Assembly: GCA_029262595.1 (NCBI GenBank)
Contig: JAJCZB010000064.1
Span: forward strand, 1 to 49,138
DNA from: Candidatus Babelota bacterium
GTDB taxonomy: Bacteria; Babelota; Babeliae; Babelales; Vermiphilaceae
Length of the DNA stretch: 49,138 nt
Reading direction: 5' to 3'
This document shows, piece after piece, positions 7,925-15,510 of this stretch. The notes beneath the pieces were generated by a model, which was given only the letters and a program-made list of their open reading frames with translations, did not search any database and had not been told where the DNA came from. Made by a program: the position numbers and the translations under genes. How positions within the stretch are numbered: position 1 is the first letter of the stretch; the number at the start of each line of letters is the position of its first letter.

Positions 7925-9067
7925 CTATCCTAAGAATTTTTTAAAGAAACTAACAATGCCGCCATCTTGGGCGTCTGTGCCAATAATCTTCGAGTATTCC
8001 GTGAGCAATTTTTTCGCATCAGCCGGAATTTTCTTTGGAATATGGCATTGCGTGACGATCACTAAGTTGCCACGGAATCCTTTTCTGCGCAAATTTTCAA
8101 ACCCTTTTCCCGGAATAATAATCTTTTCTCCGACTGGAGAGCCTTTAGGAACTTTCAGAAGCTGCTTGCTTCCATCGATCGATTCAATTTCCACCTGGCA
8201 CCCTAAAACGAGTTGGGGGTAGGTAAGCATAAGGGTTGAAACAAGATCGTCTCCCTCGCGGTGAAATTTTTTGTCTGAGAGCACGCCAATTTTTATGTAG
8301 AGGTCTCCAGAACGGCCACCAAAAATTCCAGCGTCTCCTTTTCCGGCAAGACGAAGTTCAGCACCATCAAAAATTCCCGCTGGGATAGTAACGGTTAATT
8401 TGTCGTATTTTTGCACGCGAGATTTTCCATTGCATGAATCGCATGGATCAGTAATCACAAAGCCTTCGCCCGAGCAAGCTGAGCAGGTTTGTGAATACAT
8501 GAAAAACCCTTGCTGGTATTGCATTTGCCCCATACCTTTGCAGGTGGTACAGGTTTGCGCTTTTGATCCAGCTTTGGTTCCTTTTGCGCTGCAGGTATCG
8601 CATGCAACGAAATGGTAGTATCCGATTTCTTTTTTGGTACCCTCATAGGCATCTTTAAGCGAGATAACTATTTGCTGCGCAAGATCGTGGCCATTTTTAG
8701 GTTCTGGACCAGTTTTGCGCGTGCGTTGCCGTCCGCCACCACCGCCAAACATTGAGCCAAAGATATCTCCAAAATTTTCGAAAATATCATCCATGCTCAT
8801 GCCACCCATACCGCCATGACCGCCCATTCCTCCCATATTTGGGCCAGAATGCCCAAATTGATCATATTGGGAACGCTTTTGCTGGTCAGAAAGTATCTCA
8901 TAGGCCTCAGCAGCCTCTTTGAATTTTTCTTCAGCTTCTTTATTATCTGGGTTTCGATCCGGGTGATATTTAAGGGCTGATTTACGGTAGGCCGCTTTAA
9001 TTTCCTCTGCAGTAGCGCCTTTTGCTACCCCAAGGATTTCGTAATAATCTCGTTTGCTCATAGCCAT
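7925..9067 (-). CDS. dnaJ: Chaperone DnaJ (Hsp40)
   Basis: This is a full-length type I DnaJ of 380 residues. The J domain (about 5-70) has the HPD motif in [10 protein letters not shown] Gly/Met-rich linker follows ([16 protein letters not shown]), then the zinc-finger region with four CxxCxGxG-type repeats ([32 protein letters not shown]). The C-terminal substrate-binding domains end at the gene end. It stimulates the ATPase of DnaK and hands over unfolded proteins. The fourth zinc repeat ends in GKS instead of GxG. An in-frame ATG two codons later (MSKRDYYE) may be the true start; neither has a good ribosome binding site. dnaK and grpE are not in the window. Confidence 0.97.
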   Translation of the reverse strand: MAMSKRDYYEILGVAKGATAEEIKAAYRKSALKYHPDRNPDNKEAEEKFKEAAEAYEILSDQQKRSQYDQFGHSGPNMGGMGGHGGMGGMSMDDIFENFGDIFGSMFGGGGGRQRTRKTGPEPKNGHDLAQQIVISLKDAYEGTKKEIGYYHFVACDTCSAKGTKAGSKAQTCTTCKGMGQMQYQQGFFMYSQTCSACSGEGFVITDPCDSCNGKSRVQKYDKLTVTIPAGIFDGAELRLAGKGDAGIFGGRSGDLYIKIGVLSDKKFHREGDDLVSTLMLTYPQLVLGCQVEIESIDGSKQLLKVPKGSPVGEKIIIPGKGFENLRRKGFRGNLVIVTQCHIPKKIPADAKKLLTEYSKIIGTDAQDGGIVSFFKKFLG

Positions 9068-9148
9068 TTCGGGTTAAAATGAGAGAAAAACTATCTAGTT
9101 ATGCTTTAGTTTAAAGTATAACATCAATTTCAAGGCGTTTAAAGTGGC

Positions 9149-9916
9149 TTATTGAGCACGAGATAAATGGCCATAATGAGCAGGGATGGGAGCTTCGCCT
9201 CTAGGGCAAGATCTTCCGTAATTGCGATTAGATGATCTAGCTACATGCGGAAACAGTTGATTTTCTGATGGAAGAGGTTGAGACGGCTTTTCTCCAGTAT
9301 TAACTGGCGGAACAAGGTTTGGATCCGTAGCTCGAGCAGCCAAAAGTTTTGCGAGTGCATTTTGATGCTTGCCATGATTTTGAGACCTAGCGTTACCTGT
9401 TGCACTGTAAATATATAGCGGCCCATAGGGATTAGTGGGAGTGTTTTGATCTAGTGAATGGTTATCATAGTTGCTAGGATCAAGATTGCCGGCAGTTGAT
9501 CTATTGTTTTGCCCAAGGCCTACGATAGCAGGTGTACGTGTATATGCGTTATCGGTAGAGTTATTTGATGAATTGGCGATGTATTTTTTTGCTCCAGCTA
9601 TCATCATTATTACATCTAATTTTGCAAGCTCAGATGGATCCGTCTGCGCTCCTGGATGTGCATCATGGAAGGCTTTATGAGCATCGATAAGATTTGCTAC
9701 ATAGAAGTGAAAGCGATTTGGATCATAAGGGATGATAGTGCCGTTATGGTCGTAATGGGGTTCTCTAAGAAACTTGTTTAGATCGCGTCGTGCGAGATCC
9801 AAAGAATAGGATGCAAAATTAAAATCTTCCTCTGTCGTAACATCAGCTGTTTTAGTATGTGTGAGCACTTGAGTTGTTAAGAGCGTTGCGATTAATAAAA
9901 GCTTGAAACCGTCCAT
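9149..9916 (-). CDS. Exported hypothetical protein, Asn/Ser-rich
   Basis: The 255-residue protein has an N-terminal signal peptide (FKLLLIATLLTTQVLTHTKT). A helical region (about 35-110) contains the D-L-A-R-R-D-L and NLIDAHKAFHDAHPG segments. The second half is low-complexity, rich in Asn, Ser and Pro (SNNSTDNAYTRTPAIV, DQNTPTNPYGP), and looks unstructured. AAGGA precedes the ATG. No family is recognised. It is separated from dnaJ by 80 bases on the same strand. Confidence 0.6.
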   Translation of the reverse strand: MDGFKLLLIATLLTTQVLTHTKTADVTTEEDFNFASYSLDLARRDLNKFLREPHYDHNGTIIPYDPNRFHFYVANLIDAHKAFHDAHPGAQTDPSELAKLDVIMMIAGAKKYIANSSNNSTDNAYTRTPAIVGLGQNNRSTAGNLDPSNYDNHSLDQNTPTNPYGPLYIYSATGNARSQNHGKHQNALAKLLAARATDPNLVPPVNTGEKPSQPLPSENQLFPHVARSSNRNYGRSCPRGEAPIPAHYGHLSRAQ

Positions 9917-10136
9917 TGTATTTGATCCTTGAAAGGTGGTTATAGAGTGAAAATGTCTAATTTTGAAAGATAAATCTTATGTAAAACTGCTTGTTTTGTA
10001 AAGAAAATGAACTGTTTTTTTGTATATAAAAAGCCTTAAAGTATGAATTTTTATATGCAAATCGTCGATTGGGCCGGTTTATTGGGTTTTTTTAGCAAAA
10101 AGATTGGGCAAACCCTTTATTTTAGGGGCTTTGCTT
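9917..10136. other. Non-coding stretch upstream of the structured RNA
   Basis: AT-rich, with no supported gene. It contains a weak hairpin (GCAAACCC and GGGGCTTTGC arms, about 10108-10134) and a 34-codon open frame without a ribosome binding site. Promoters for the leftward gene at 9149-9916 and the rightward RNA probably lie here. Confidence 0.5.
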
Positions 10137-10145
10137 TGCTAGTAT
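10137..10145 (+). promoter_or_regulatory. Extended -10 promoter for the structured RNA
   Basis: TGC followed directly by TAGTAT (10140-10145) matches an extended -10 (TGN-TANNAT). The predicted start, near 10152, falls at the first hairpin. No good -35 is seen 17 bases upstream, as is allowed for extended -10 promoters. TAGTAT is also the likely gyrB -10 in this window. Confidence 0.45.
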
Positions 10146-10148
10146 GAG

Positions 10149-10530
10149 GATGAAGATAGTTTCTGGTTTCGTTAGTGGATCCGTGAGCTATTTTCATCTC
10201 AGTCTGGGACTGGCATAGTTCAGTCCTACTCTGAGAAAAATGATAAAAAATTATTGAGGTGGTTATTTCTTCGGAAATGTACGCTTCATCTTCAGTGTGA
10301 TACTGCCTTAACCGGCAGTATTGCGCTGGAGTAAAAAGGTTACAAAGTTGAGGTATTGTTTTTCTTCGGAAAGACTTTATCTCTCCCCTGACGATACTGC
10401 CTTAACCGGCAGTATTGTCAGAGGTAAAAAAGATCAAAAAATATGAAGCGTTGTTAGCCTCTTGTAGGAAAGCAGCGTTTTCAGACCAACAAGGCGTTGC
10501 CCTAACCGGCAACGCTTTGTTGGTTTTGTT
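10149..10530 (+). ncRNA. Four-module structured RNA (A hairpin, B hairpin, A-rich linker)
   Basis: Four units lie 95-107 bases apart. Each has hairpin A (arms at 10149-10159/10188-10198, 10255-10261/10282-10288, 10350-10355/10378-10383 and 10447-10455/10471-10479) and hairpin B (10198-10235, 10290-10331, 10385-10424, 10486-10523). An A-rich linker joins the units. A2, A3 and A4 share a 2x2 internal loop; A2 and A3 are capped by C(UUCG)G. B2, B3 and B4 have long stems (18, 14 plus 2, and 16 pairs) and a YUAACC loop closed by GCC/GGC. Stem bases differ between units but pairing is kept. G.U pairs and UUCG loops exist only when the + strand is read. B4 is followed by TTTTGTT and can end transcription. 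No known RNA family is recognised. Confidence 0.7.
10486..10530 (+). terminator. Hairpin B4 acting as terminator
   Basis: A 16-pair uninterrupted stem (CCAACAAGGCGTTGCC with its complement) has loop CTAACC and is followed by TTTTGTT on the + strand. The loop also contains, on the other strand, the stop codon of the convergent epimerase gene. Confidence 0.6.
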
Positions 10531-11560
10531 GCGTATCAAGTTGGTGAGTTTTTACTTCCAGCACTTTCTCTTTTAATGCGTTGAATTTATCCGCGCTCAT
10601 TTGCGTGTGCATTACGTCTCCATCGCGAGCCGGTTCAAAGACTGTGTTGCCGGTATAGCCGGGATATTGTTTTTTCATAGACTCAGCAAGTTCTAGAATA
10701 GAAATAGAAGTGCCGGTTCCAATATTATAAACTTCACTCTCTACTAATTGCTGTGATGCCATACCAACGGTAAGGTTTGCGAATGCGACGTCTTTTACGT
10801 GTACAAAGTCTCGCGTTTGCGTGCCATCGCCAAAAATAGTAAGCGGTTCATTTGCTTGCAGACGTTGATGGAATTTTGCGACAGCGGCAGCATATTGTGA
10901 GTTAGGGTTTTGGCGCGGGCCATACACATTAAAATACCTGAGCATTACGCACGGCACGTTAAAAAGGAGCGAAAATTGTTTGCAATAGAGTTCGCACATT
11001 AACTTGGTAGCGCCATAGGGTGAAACCGGGGTAAGGTGTGTATCTGATTCTAAGCATCTATCTTCGCGTGGGCCATATACGGACGACGTGGAAGAAAATA
11101 CAAATCGTTTAACGCCATGTTTGCGCGCTGCCTGTAGAAGGTTAAACGTGCCATCAACATTAATTGAGTGGCATACTTGCGGATCATTGACCGATCCGGG
11201 CACAGACGTGTAGGCGGCAAGGTGAAAAATTATTTCATTGCCAGCAACTGCTTGCTGGCATGCAGCAGGGTCTACAATGCTTTTTTGCAGTATTGTAACC
11301 TTGTCTTTGAATGATTCAGTATTGTCTAATGATCCGGTAGATAAGTCGTCAATAATGGTAACGCGCGCTCCAAGATCTACGAGTGTTTCAACAATATGTG
11401 ATCCGATAAAGCCGCATCCGCCCGTTACGAGTACTCGCTTTTGATCATAAAATGTTTTTAGTTGCATGTGTGCTTCCTGTGGTAGAGATAATTGATAATT
11501 AAGATCGACGGCATGTATTGAGGTACATGCAACGAGTGCTAGAAGTGCTCGTTTATTCAT
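10502..11560 (-). CDS. NAD-dependent sugar-nucleotide epimerase with signal-like N-terminus
   Basis: This 352-residue extended short-chain dehydrogenase has the NAD-binding TGGCGFIGSH, the IIDDLSTGS strand, and Ser plus YxxxK (SSTSSVYGP and SPYGATKLMCE) as the catalytic triad. YFNVYGPRQNP and GDGTQTRDFVHVKDV bind the sugar nucleotide. It resembles UDP-glucose/UDP-GlcNAc 4-epimerases. The first 31 residues (MNKRALLALVACTSIHAVD) look like a signal peptide placed before the Rossmann fold. AAGGAGA supports the ATG at 11560, while an in-frame ATG at 11467 has its own AGGAAG site and would give the normal cytoplasmic enzyme. It overlaps the upstream flavoprotein gene by 8 bases. The stop codon lies in the loop of hairpin B4. 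Confidence 0.9.
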   Translation of the reverse strand: MNKRALLALVACTSIHAVDLNYQLSLPQEAHMQLKTFYDQKRVLVTGGCGFIGSHIVETLVDLGARVTIIDDLSTGSLDNTESFKDKVTILQKSIVDPAACQQAVAGNEIIFHLAAYTSVPGSVNDPQVCHSINVDGTFNLLQAARKHGVKRFVFSSTSSVYGPREDRCLESDTHLTPVSPYGATKLMCELYCKQFSLLFNVPCVMLRYFNVYGPRQNPNSQYAAAVAKFHQRLQANEPLTIFGDGTQTRDFVHVKDVAFANLTVGMASQQLVESEVYNIGTGTSISILELAESMKKQYPGYTGNTVFEPARDGDVMHTQMSADKFNALKEKVLEVKTHQLDTQQNQQSVAG

Positions 11561-12905
11561 AGGATGTCTCCTTGTGTAGGGTTTGATGTTTCAATGGCTG
11601 TTTTTTGAGCAGCGTTAGAATTTTTTGGGCACTATCACGCCCATCCAAAACAGCTTCTTGCATACTTGAGTATTTCCATGCGCCATAGCGGCCAACTGAG
11701 TGGATATTATGCGCAGCGAGGCGCTCTAAAAGAGCCGGTAAATTGTGATCGCGCCAATGATCATACGTTACGTACGCATGTGGAATAGTAAATGTTTTTT
11801 GCGTGATAATGTCGGTCTCAGATATTTTGAACATTTTTTTAATAATGGCAAGAGATGAATCTAATGTGCGCTGTATCCATTCGGGCGATTTATCGCGATA
11901 CGCAAACTCCCCATACAGCGAGCTGCATCCTTCTGGGGCCATTGCGCGCGAAAAATTATGCCAAAATCCAAGCCGATAAAAAGGGTGCTTTTTTTCTGGA
12001 AAGTAGACCCAATGTTTTTCAGAAAGATCTGGGCGATTTACACCGATATTAAAGTTAACAACAGTGTTGCATTTTAATTGCGCGCGAGCAGTGCTTAGCG
12101 TGCTTGAAGATGGTTCAACAATAAGTCCAAGGAGCCGATCGAGTGGCATTGTTGTAATCAATTGATCGTATGGCTCACTATGCCCATTGGTGAAATAAAC
12201 AATTTTTTTGTTCAGATCGATTGATTGTACGCAAAAATTGGTAGCAATGGGCGTGCGTATTTGATCGGCAAGGGTATGCACCCAGCTTTGTATGCCGCCA
12301 GCTTTTGGATACAAAAAACGTGCGTTATACCCAACAGGCTTTTCGGTGTGATCTGAAAGCGAACCATGTAGAATTTGTTCAAGAGACGTTTCTGGGACAA
12401 ATCGCCCCGTCCAGCTTGCGGTAATGTTATCAATCGAATGCGCAAATATTTTTTCCTGATACTCAAAAAAGAAATGTTTGCCAAAGCCCTCTCCAAAATG
12501 GGAAAGCACCCATTCACGAAAGTTTTTCGGGCGCTCGTGTGGCTTTCGATTAACGTATCCAGTAATGCATTCCACAATCACTTGCGGCGGAAGGCCAAAA
12601 AGGTTTATTTGAAAGGGGTATTTGGTAAACGTTTCGTGCGAGTAAATAAATGATCGTCGATCAATTACGTTGAGCTGCTCAAGGCCGACGATTTTTTTGA
12701 TGAGATCATAAAAATAGGGATCGCTTGCGTGCAGTAAGTGGCCGGTAAAATCAAACGTAAATCCATCATGCTTTACTGATCTGCATAAGCCGCCTACGCT
12801 CGATTCTTTTTCAAACATGGTGTATTCAAAAAAATTTTGCTGCTCGAGATGATAGGCTGTCGAAATGCCTGTCAGGCCCGCCCCGATGATTACAACTTTT
12901 GCCAC
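11553..12905 (-). CDS. FAD-dependent oxidoreductase, UDP-galactopyranose-mutase-like
   Basis: The 450-residue flavoprotein begins with the dinucleotide-binding VVIIGAGLTGISTAYHLE. FEKESSVGGLCRS and FDFTGHLLH follow, as in the amine-oxidase/protoporphyrinogen-oxidase/UDP-galactopyranose-mutase superfamily. The end (SVGRYGAWKYSSMQEAVLDG) carries the second FAD-contacting block. The neighbour is a sugar-nucleotide epimerase read from the same transcript, so a role in surface-sugar precursor synthesis is more likely than haem synthesis. This is inference. The start is taken as GTG at 12905, 8 bases after AAGGA; a TTG at 12911 is the alternative. Confidence 0.8.
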   Translation of the reverse strand: MAKVVIIGAGLTGISTAYHLEQQNFFEYTMFEKESSVGGLCRSVKHDGFTFDFTGHLLHASDPYFYDLIKKIVGLEQLNVIDRRSFIYSHETFTKYPFQINLFGLPPQVIVECITGYVNRKPHERPKNFREWVLSHFGEGFGKHFFFEYQEKIFAHSIDNITASWTGRFVPETSLEQILHGSLSDHTEKPVGYNARFLYPKAGGIQSWVHTLADQIRTPIATNFCVQSIDLNKKIVYFTNGHSEPYDQLITTMPLDRLLGLIVEPSSSTLSTARAQLKCNTVVNFNIGVNRPDLSEKHWVYFPEKKHPFYRLGFWHNFSRAMAPEGCSSLYGEFAYRDKSPEWIQRTLDSSLAIIKKMFKISETDIITQKTFTIPHAYVTYDHWRDHNLPALLERLAAHNIHSVGRYGAWKYSSMQEAVLDGRDSAQKILTLLKKQPLKHQTLHKETSYE

Positions 12906-12966
12906 ACTCAATTTCCTTTTTTATGGAGAAAGTTCGGCCATTAGTGTAGCGGGGCCGGAAGTGGTG

Positions 12967-13410
12967 TCAAGAAACAGGTCTCGCTTTTTGGCTAGCTTTC
13001 TTTTTCAAGTGGCAGCCGAGAGCATATACATTTTTCAGCACATGATATGCGCCATAGACGGTAAGAAGTGCATTAATTGGAGCGCCAACCCGGACAATAT
13101 TGTCTTGTGCAGCCCTTTTCATGAGCCATTCAGATCCAAGCCAACCTTCAAAGAGTCGGATGTGGAGATCAGAAAGACCTTCCATGCCTGAAGCGTCAGG
13201 TGTGTCATATAGCTTCCAGGCGCCATCCTTTACGCCGAGGAAGAATGTGGTGGTAGTGTCTCCTTGCTCATGAACGATAGCAAGTACTTTATCGCCTATT
13301 GGTGCCAGCCCTGTTACAAAATATGTTTTACCACCTACCGCGACACCATCATGTGCTGCAAATGTGGGTAAAAAAAAGAGTAAAGAAATAAGAAGTAGCA
13401 TTTTCTTCAT
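12967..13410 (-). CDS. Exported hypothetical protein
   Basis: The 147-residue protein has a signal peptide (MKKMLLLISLLFFLPTFAA). A beta-rich region follows (GVAVGGKTYFVTGLAPIGDKVLAI type strands, about 20-70). Near the C-terminus (about 107-132) is a moderately hydrophobic helix, APINALLTVYGAYHVLK, followed by a basic tail. This could be a membrane anchor. AAAGGA precedes the ATG. No family is recognised. A palindrome-bounded repeat lies just upstream. Confidence 0.6.
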   Translation of the reverse strand: MKKMLLLISLLFFLPTFAAHDGVAVGGKTYFVTGLAPIGDKVLAIVHEQGDTTTTFFLGVKDGAWKLYDTPDASGMEGLSDLHIRLFEGWLGSEWLMKRAAQDNIVRVGAPINALLTVYGAYHVLKNVYALGCHLKKKASQKARPVS

Positions 13411-13445
13411 AACGGATCCTTTCTTAAATTCATATGATTTTTTTT

Positions 13446-13593
13446 ACCGTTCGCCCTGAGCTTGTCGAAGGGTAAAAAAGCTGGGAAAAGAGTAAACGTT
13501 TTGTGAAGAAATGACAATATGCGATTTTGTAAAATTTAGTGGTACTTTGGGTTCGCGATAAATATGACCCTTCGACAAGCTCAGGGCGAACGG
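13446..13593. repeat. MITE/REP-like element 1 (27-28 bp inverted ends)
   Basis: The left end (ACCGTTCGCCCTGAGCTTGT and on to 13473) and the right end (13567-13593) are near-perfect inverted repeats enclosing about 93 bases. The same ends occur in element 2 with one base pair changed in both arms. The arm translated gives the RPELVEG string that often appears as a false ORF. No transposase is present. Confidence 0.8.
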
Positions 13594-13617
13594 AGTGAGG
13601 GCTTAATATTGCTAGCG

Positions 13618-14184
13618 TTATGAAGCGCGAGAAGAAATGTTGTGATCTTTTGTGCAAGATAAATGTGCGAGATCGATTTTTAGATGATCTGCGCGAGATT
13701 GAAATGAGAGAGGGAGCTCTTTTTGTACCACCGAAAATGAGCCATTTTTTAAAACTGATTCCATTTCGGATGGGACAGTGAGTACCAGATAGAAAATACT
13801 GATGGGGCCGAGCGTTTGCTTATTATCTTTAAAGTTTAAAATGAGCTCTTGGCGAGATGTATTCCAGGAGCTATCGCAGACTAAGTTTTGCTCGATGGGA
13901 AGAAACTTTTTGTCTGGAAGTTTTTTATACAATGATCCATATAAATTTTTAATTCGTTTGCCATTCCATGCGAGACGCATTGTATCGAGCTTAGTTTGTT
14001 CTTTGGATTTTTTACGAAACGTTATAGAGCCCACAAGCATCCATTTGCCGCCGAGCTCTTTTTCCCGCGTGTTATTCGTTTCGACATTATCCCAATATGG
14101 CTCAACCGATATGAGGCAATCGGATGGAATTGTGCCCTGCAAAGAACTGGATGCAATGAGGATAATAAGTATGGGCCGTTTCAT
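13618..14184 (-). CDS. Exported hypothetical protein
   Basis: The 188-residue protein starts at the ATG at 14184, where GGGAG lies 8 bases upstream; a TTG two codons earlier is less likely. The N-terminus (MKRPILIILIASSSLQG) is a signal peptide. The mature protein is beta-rich (WMLVGSITFRKKSKEQTKLD, PISIFYLVLTVPSEM) with three Cys and no recognised domain. It lies 25 bases from repeat element 1 and downstream of the TonB-like gene on the same strand. Confidence 0.6.
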   Translation of the reverse strand: MKRPILIILIASSSLQGTIPSDCLISVEPYWDNVETNNTREKELGGKWMLVGSITFRKKSKEQTKLDTMRLAWNGKRIKNLYGSLYKKLPDKKFLPIEQNLVCDSSWNTSRQELILNFKDNKQTLGPISIFYLVLTVPSEMESVLKNGSFSVVQKELPLSFQSRADHLKIDLAHLSCTKDHNISSRAS

Positions 14185-14263
14185 TGGCAAACTCCCGCGT
14201 CTACATAAACTGATTACCCCTACGCTAGCATAGCGCGGGCGAGCGTGTGAACCGTTTCATGCA

Positions 14264-15202
14264 TTACATCGATTTGTTATCGATGTACCACCCTTGCGTT
14301 GAATGGAATGACTCAAGAGAGTCTACGGAAAACGAAGGTAACGTGTATGGCTCATCTTGCAGTGCGGCCGGGACGGGCGGAAATGAGCTGCTTGCATCGC
14401 GGAACATATCAATCAAAAACTGGTCAACTGATAGATCGCCGGACGATTCTTGCAATGAGAGACGGGCAATACTGCCATTTCTATTGAGGGCCAACTGTAT
14501 TCGTGCGCGCTTGGCAAGTACTTTTTGTGAAATAGTGTGATTATTTATTTTGTAGGAATTAACAACGCATCCTATTATTTTTTGGCAATAATTCAAATGC
14601 TTGATTTGATCGATACTTGCGATTCCCCCACGATCACTGTGCACTGCCATATCCGCCTGCTGTAGATGCTCCACAAACCCTTGCGTGAGTTGGGCAAGCG
14701 TTGGCGTGGCTTTCATTGGAGTTGCGGTATTTGCAAGCTGCGTAAATGGCTTGGTTGCTTCTTTTATTTCTTGGGGCTCTGGCTCATCTTCTTGCGCCTC
14801 TTGTGGATCAAGAAGTTGGGATGCGACTGCAATGGCATCATCAATATCTCTTTCTTGCGCAACGATTTCGCTTTTTTCTTGCACTTGTTCTGCCTTTTGT
14901 TGCTCAACCAGCTCAATAGGCTCGGGATCTTCAAATACTTTTTGCTGTTCTTGCGGATCCTGTGGCTGCTCTTGCTCGGGAGCATCTTGTGCTACGTATT
15001 GGGTATTGGGCAAGGAATTATTCATAGCCACCCAATCATTTTCAGTCATGGGCGATTCATCTTGCTCCATCATAACAGTGGCTTCATTTGAGCCAGACTG
15101 AAACTGGACAAGTACAAACGTCATGAGCATTCCGCCATGGATCAAAAGAATGAGTGCAAGAACGATAACTTGATGATGTCGGCGCAGCGCATTGCTTTGC
15201 AT
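14264..15202 (-). CDS. TonB/TolA-like energy-transducer protein
   Basis: The 312-residue protein has a single N-terminal membrane anchor (VIVLALILLIHGGMLMTFVL, about 13-32). A long acidic linker rich in Glu, Gln and Pro follows (about 40-165), then a C-terminal domain from about 205. The segment IQLALNRNGSIARLSLQESS followed by FPPVPAAL fits the TonB/TolA C-terminal fold. Such proteins link the inner-membrane proton-driven ExbB-ExbD or TolQ-TolR motor to outer-membrane receptors or envelope constriction. The linker is acidic where TonB linkers are usually Pro/Lys-rich, so TolA-like function is equally possible. No motor genes are in the window. It implies a two-membrane envelope. Confidence 0.75.
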   Translation of the reverse strand: MQSNALRRHHQVIVLALILLIHGGMLMTFVLVQFQSGSNEATVMMEQDESPMTENDWVAMNNSLPNTQYVAQDAPEQEQPQDPQEQQKVFEDPEPIELVEQQKAEQVQEKSEIVAQERDIDDAIAVASQLLDPQEAQEDEPEPQEIKEATKPFTQLANTATPMKATPTLAQLTQGFVEHLQQADMAVHSDRGGIASIDQIKHLNYCQKIIGCVVNSYKINNHTISQKVLAKRARIQLALNRNGSIARLSLQESSGDLSVDQFLIDMFRDASSSFPPVPAALQDEPYTLPSFSVDSLESFHSTQGWYIDNKSM

Positions 15203-15367
15203 TACTATTCCTCGTGGTTTCTTTTTCTGCCACTAGGGTAACGCATTTATCGTTGCAGGGGAAATAGTTTTATATATATCGATATTGGTGCTTTAAGAGA
15301 TGTTTAGCCGAATCAAGAAATTAAAAACAATTTAAAAAATATGTTCTGTAACCAAAAAATATCCAAA

Positions 15368-15510
15368 CCGTTCGCCCTGAGCGTGTCGAAGGGTATCGAA
15401 CGGTCAAAAGTAAAAAGCATATGGATGGTAATTTTGTATTGCTTTATGGGGGTTCAAAGTTTAGAGACTGAGAACATTTATAAACCCTTCGACACGCTCA
15501 GGGCGAACGG
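15368..15510. repeat. MITE/REP-like element 2 (27 bp inverted ends)
   Basis: The ends at 15368-15394 and 15484-15510 are inverted repeats that match element 1 except for a paired change (GAGCTTG to GAGCGTG with the matching change in the other arm). The left arm also pairs locally: ACCGTTCG at 15367-15374 with CGAACGGT at 15397-15404. The interior is unrelated to element 1. The right end overlaps the last codons and stop of tilS. Confidence 0.8.

Noticed and set aside
10043-10147. A 34-codon open frame ending at the start of the structured RNA
   Set aside because: It has no ribosome binding site and overlaps the proposed promoter; it is probably a chance frame.
10198-10523. The hairpins as integron attC sites or a CRISPR array
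   Set aside because: Spacing is about 95 bases, too short for gene cassettes. There are no GTTRRRY-type core sites in the right places, no integrase, and the repeat sequence itself varies while the pairing is kept. The units are not identical direct repeats with unique spacers.
10149-10530. The structured RNA as tmRNA, RNase P RNA, SRP RNA or 6S RNA
   Set aside because: None of the conserved cores is present: no tag reading frame with a tRNA-like end, no GAGGAAAGTCC core, no SRP tetraloop block with the asymmetric loop, and no single long rod with a central bubble.
13430-13657. A 75-residue frame on the - strand with RPELVEG
   Set aside because: It lies across repeat element 1 and reads its palindromic arm, a well-known source of false ORFs.
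14666-15101. Two long frames of about 140 residues on the + strand
   Set aside because: They are shadows of the repetitive Glu/Gln/Pro-coding linker of the TonB-like gene on the other strand.
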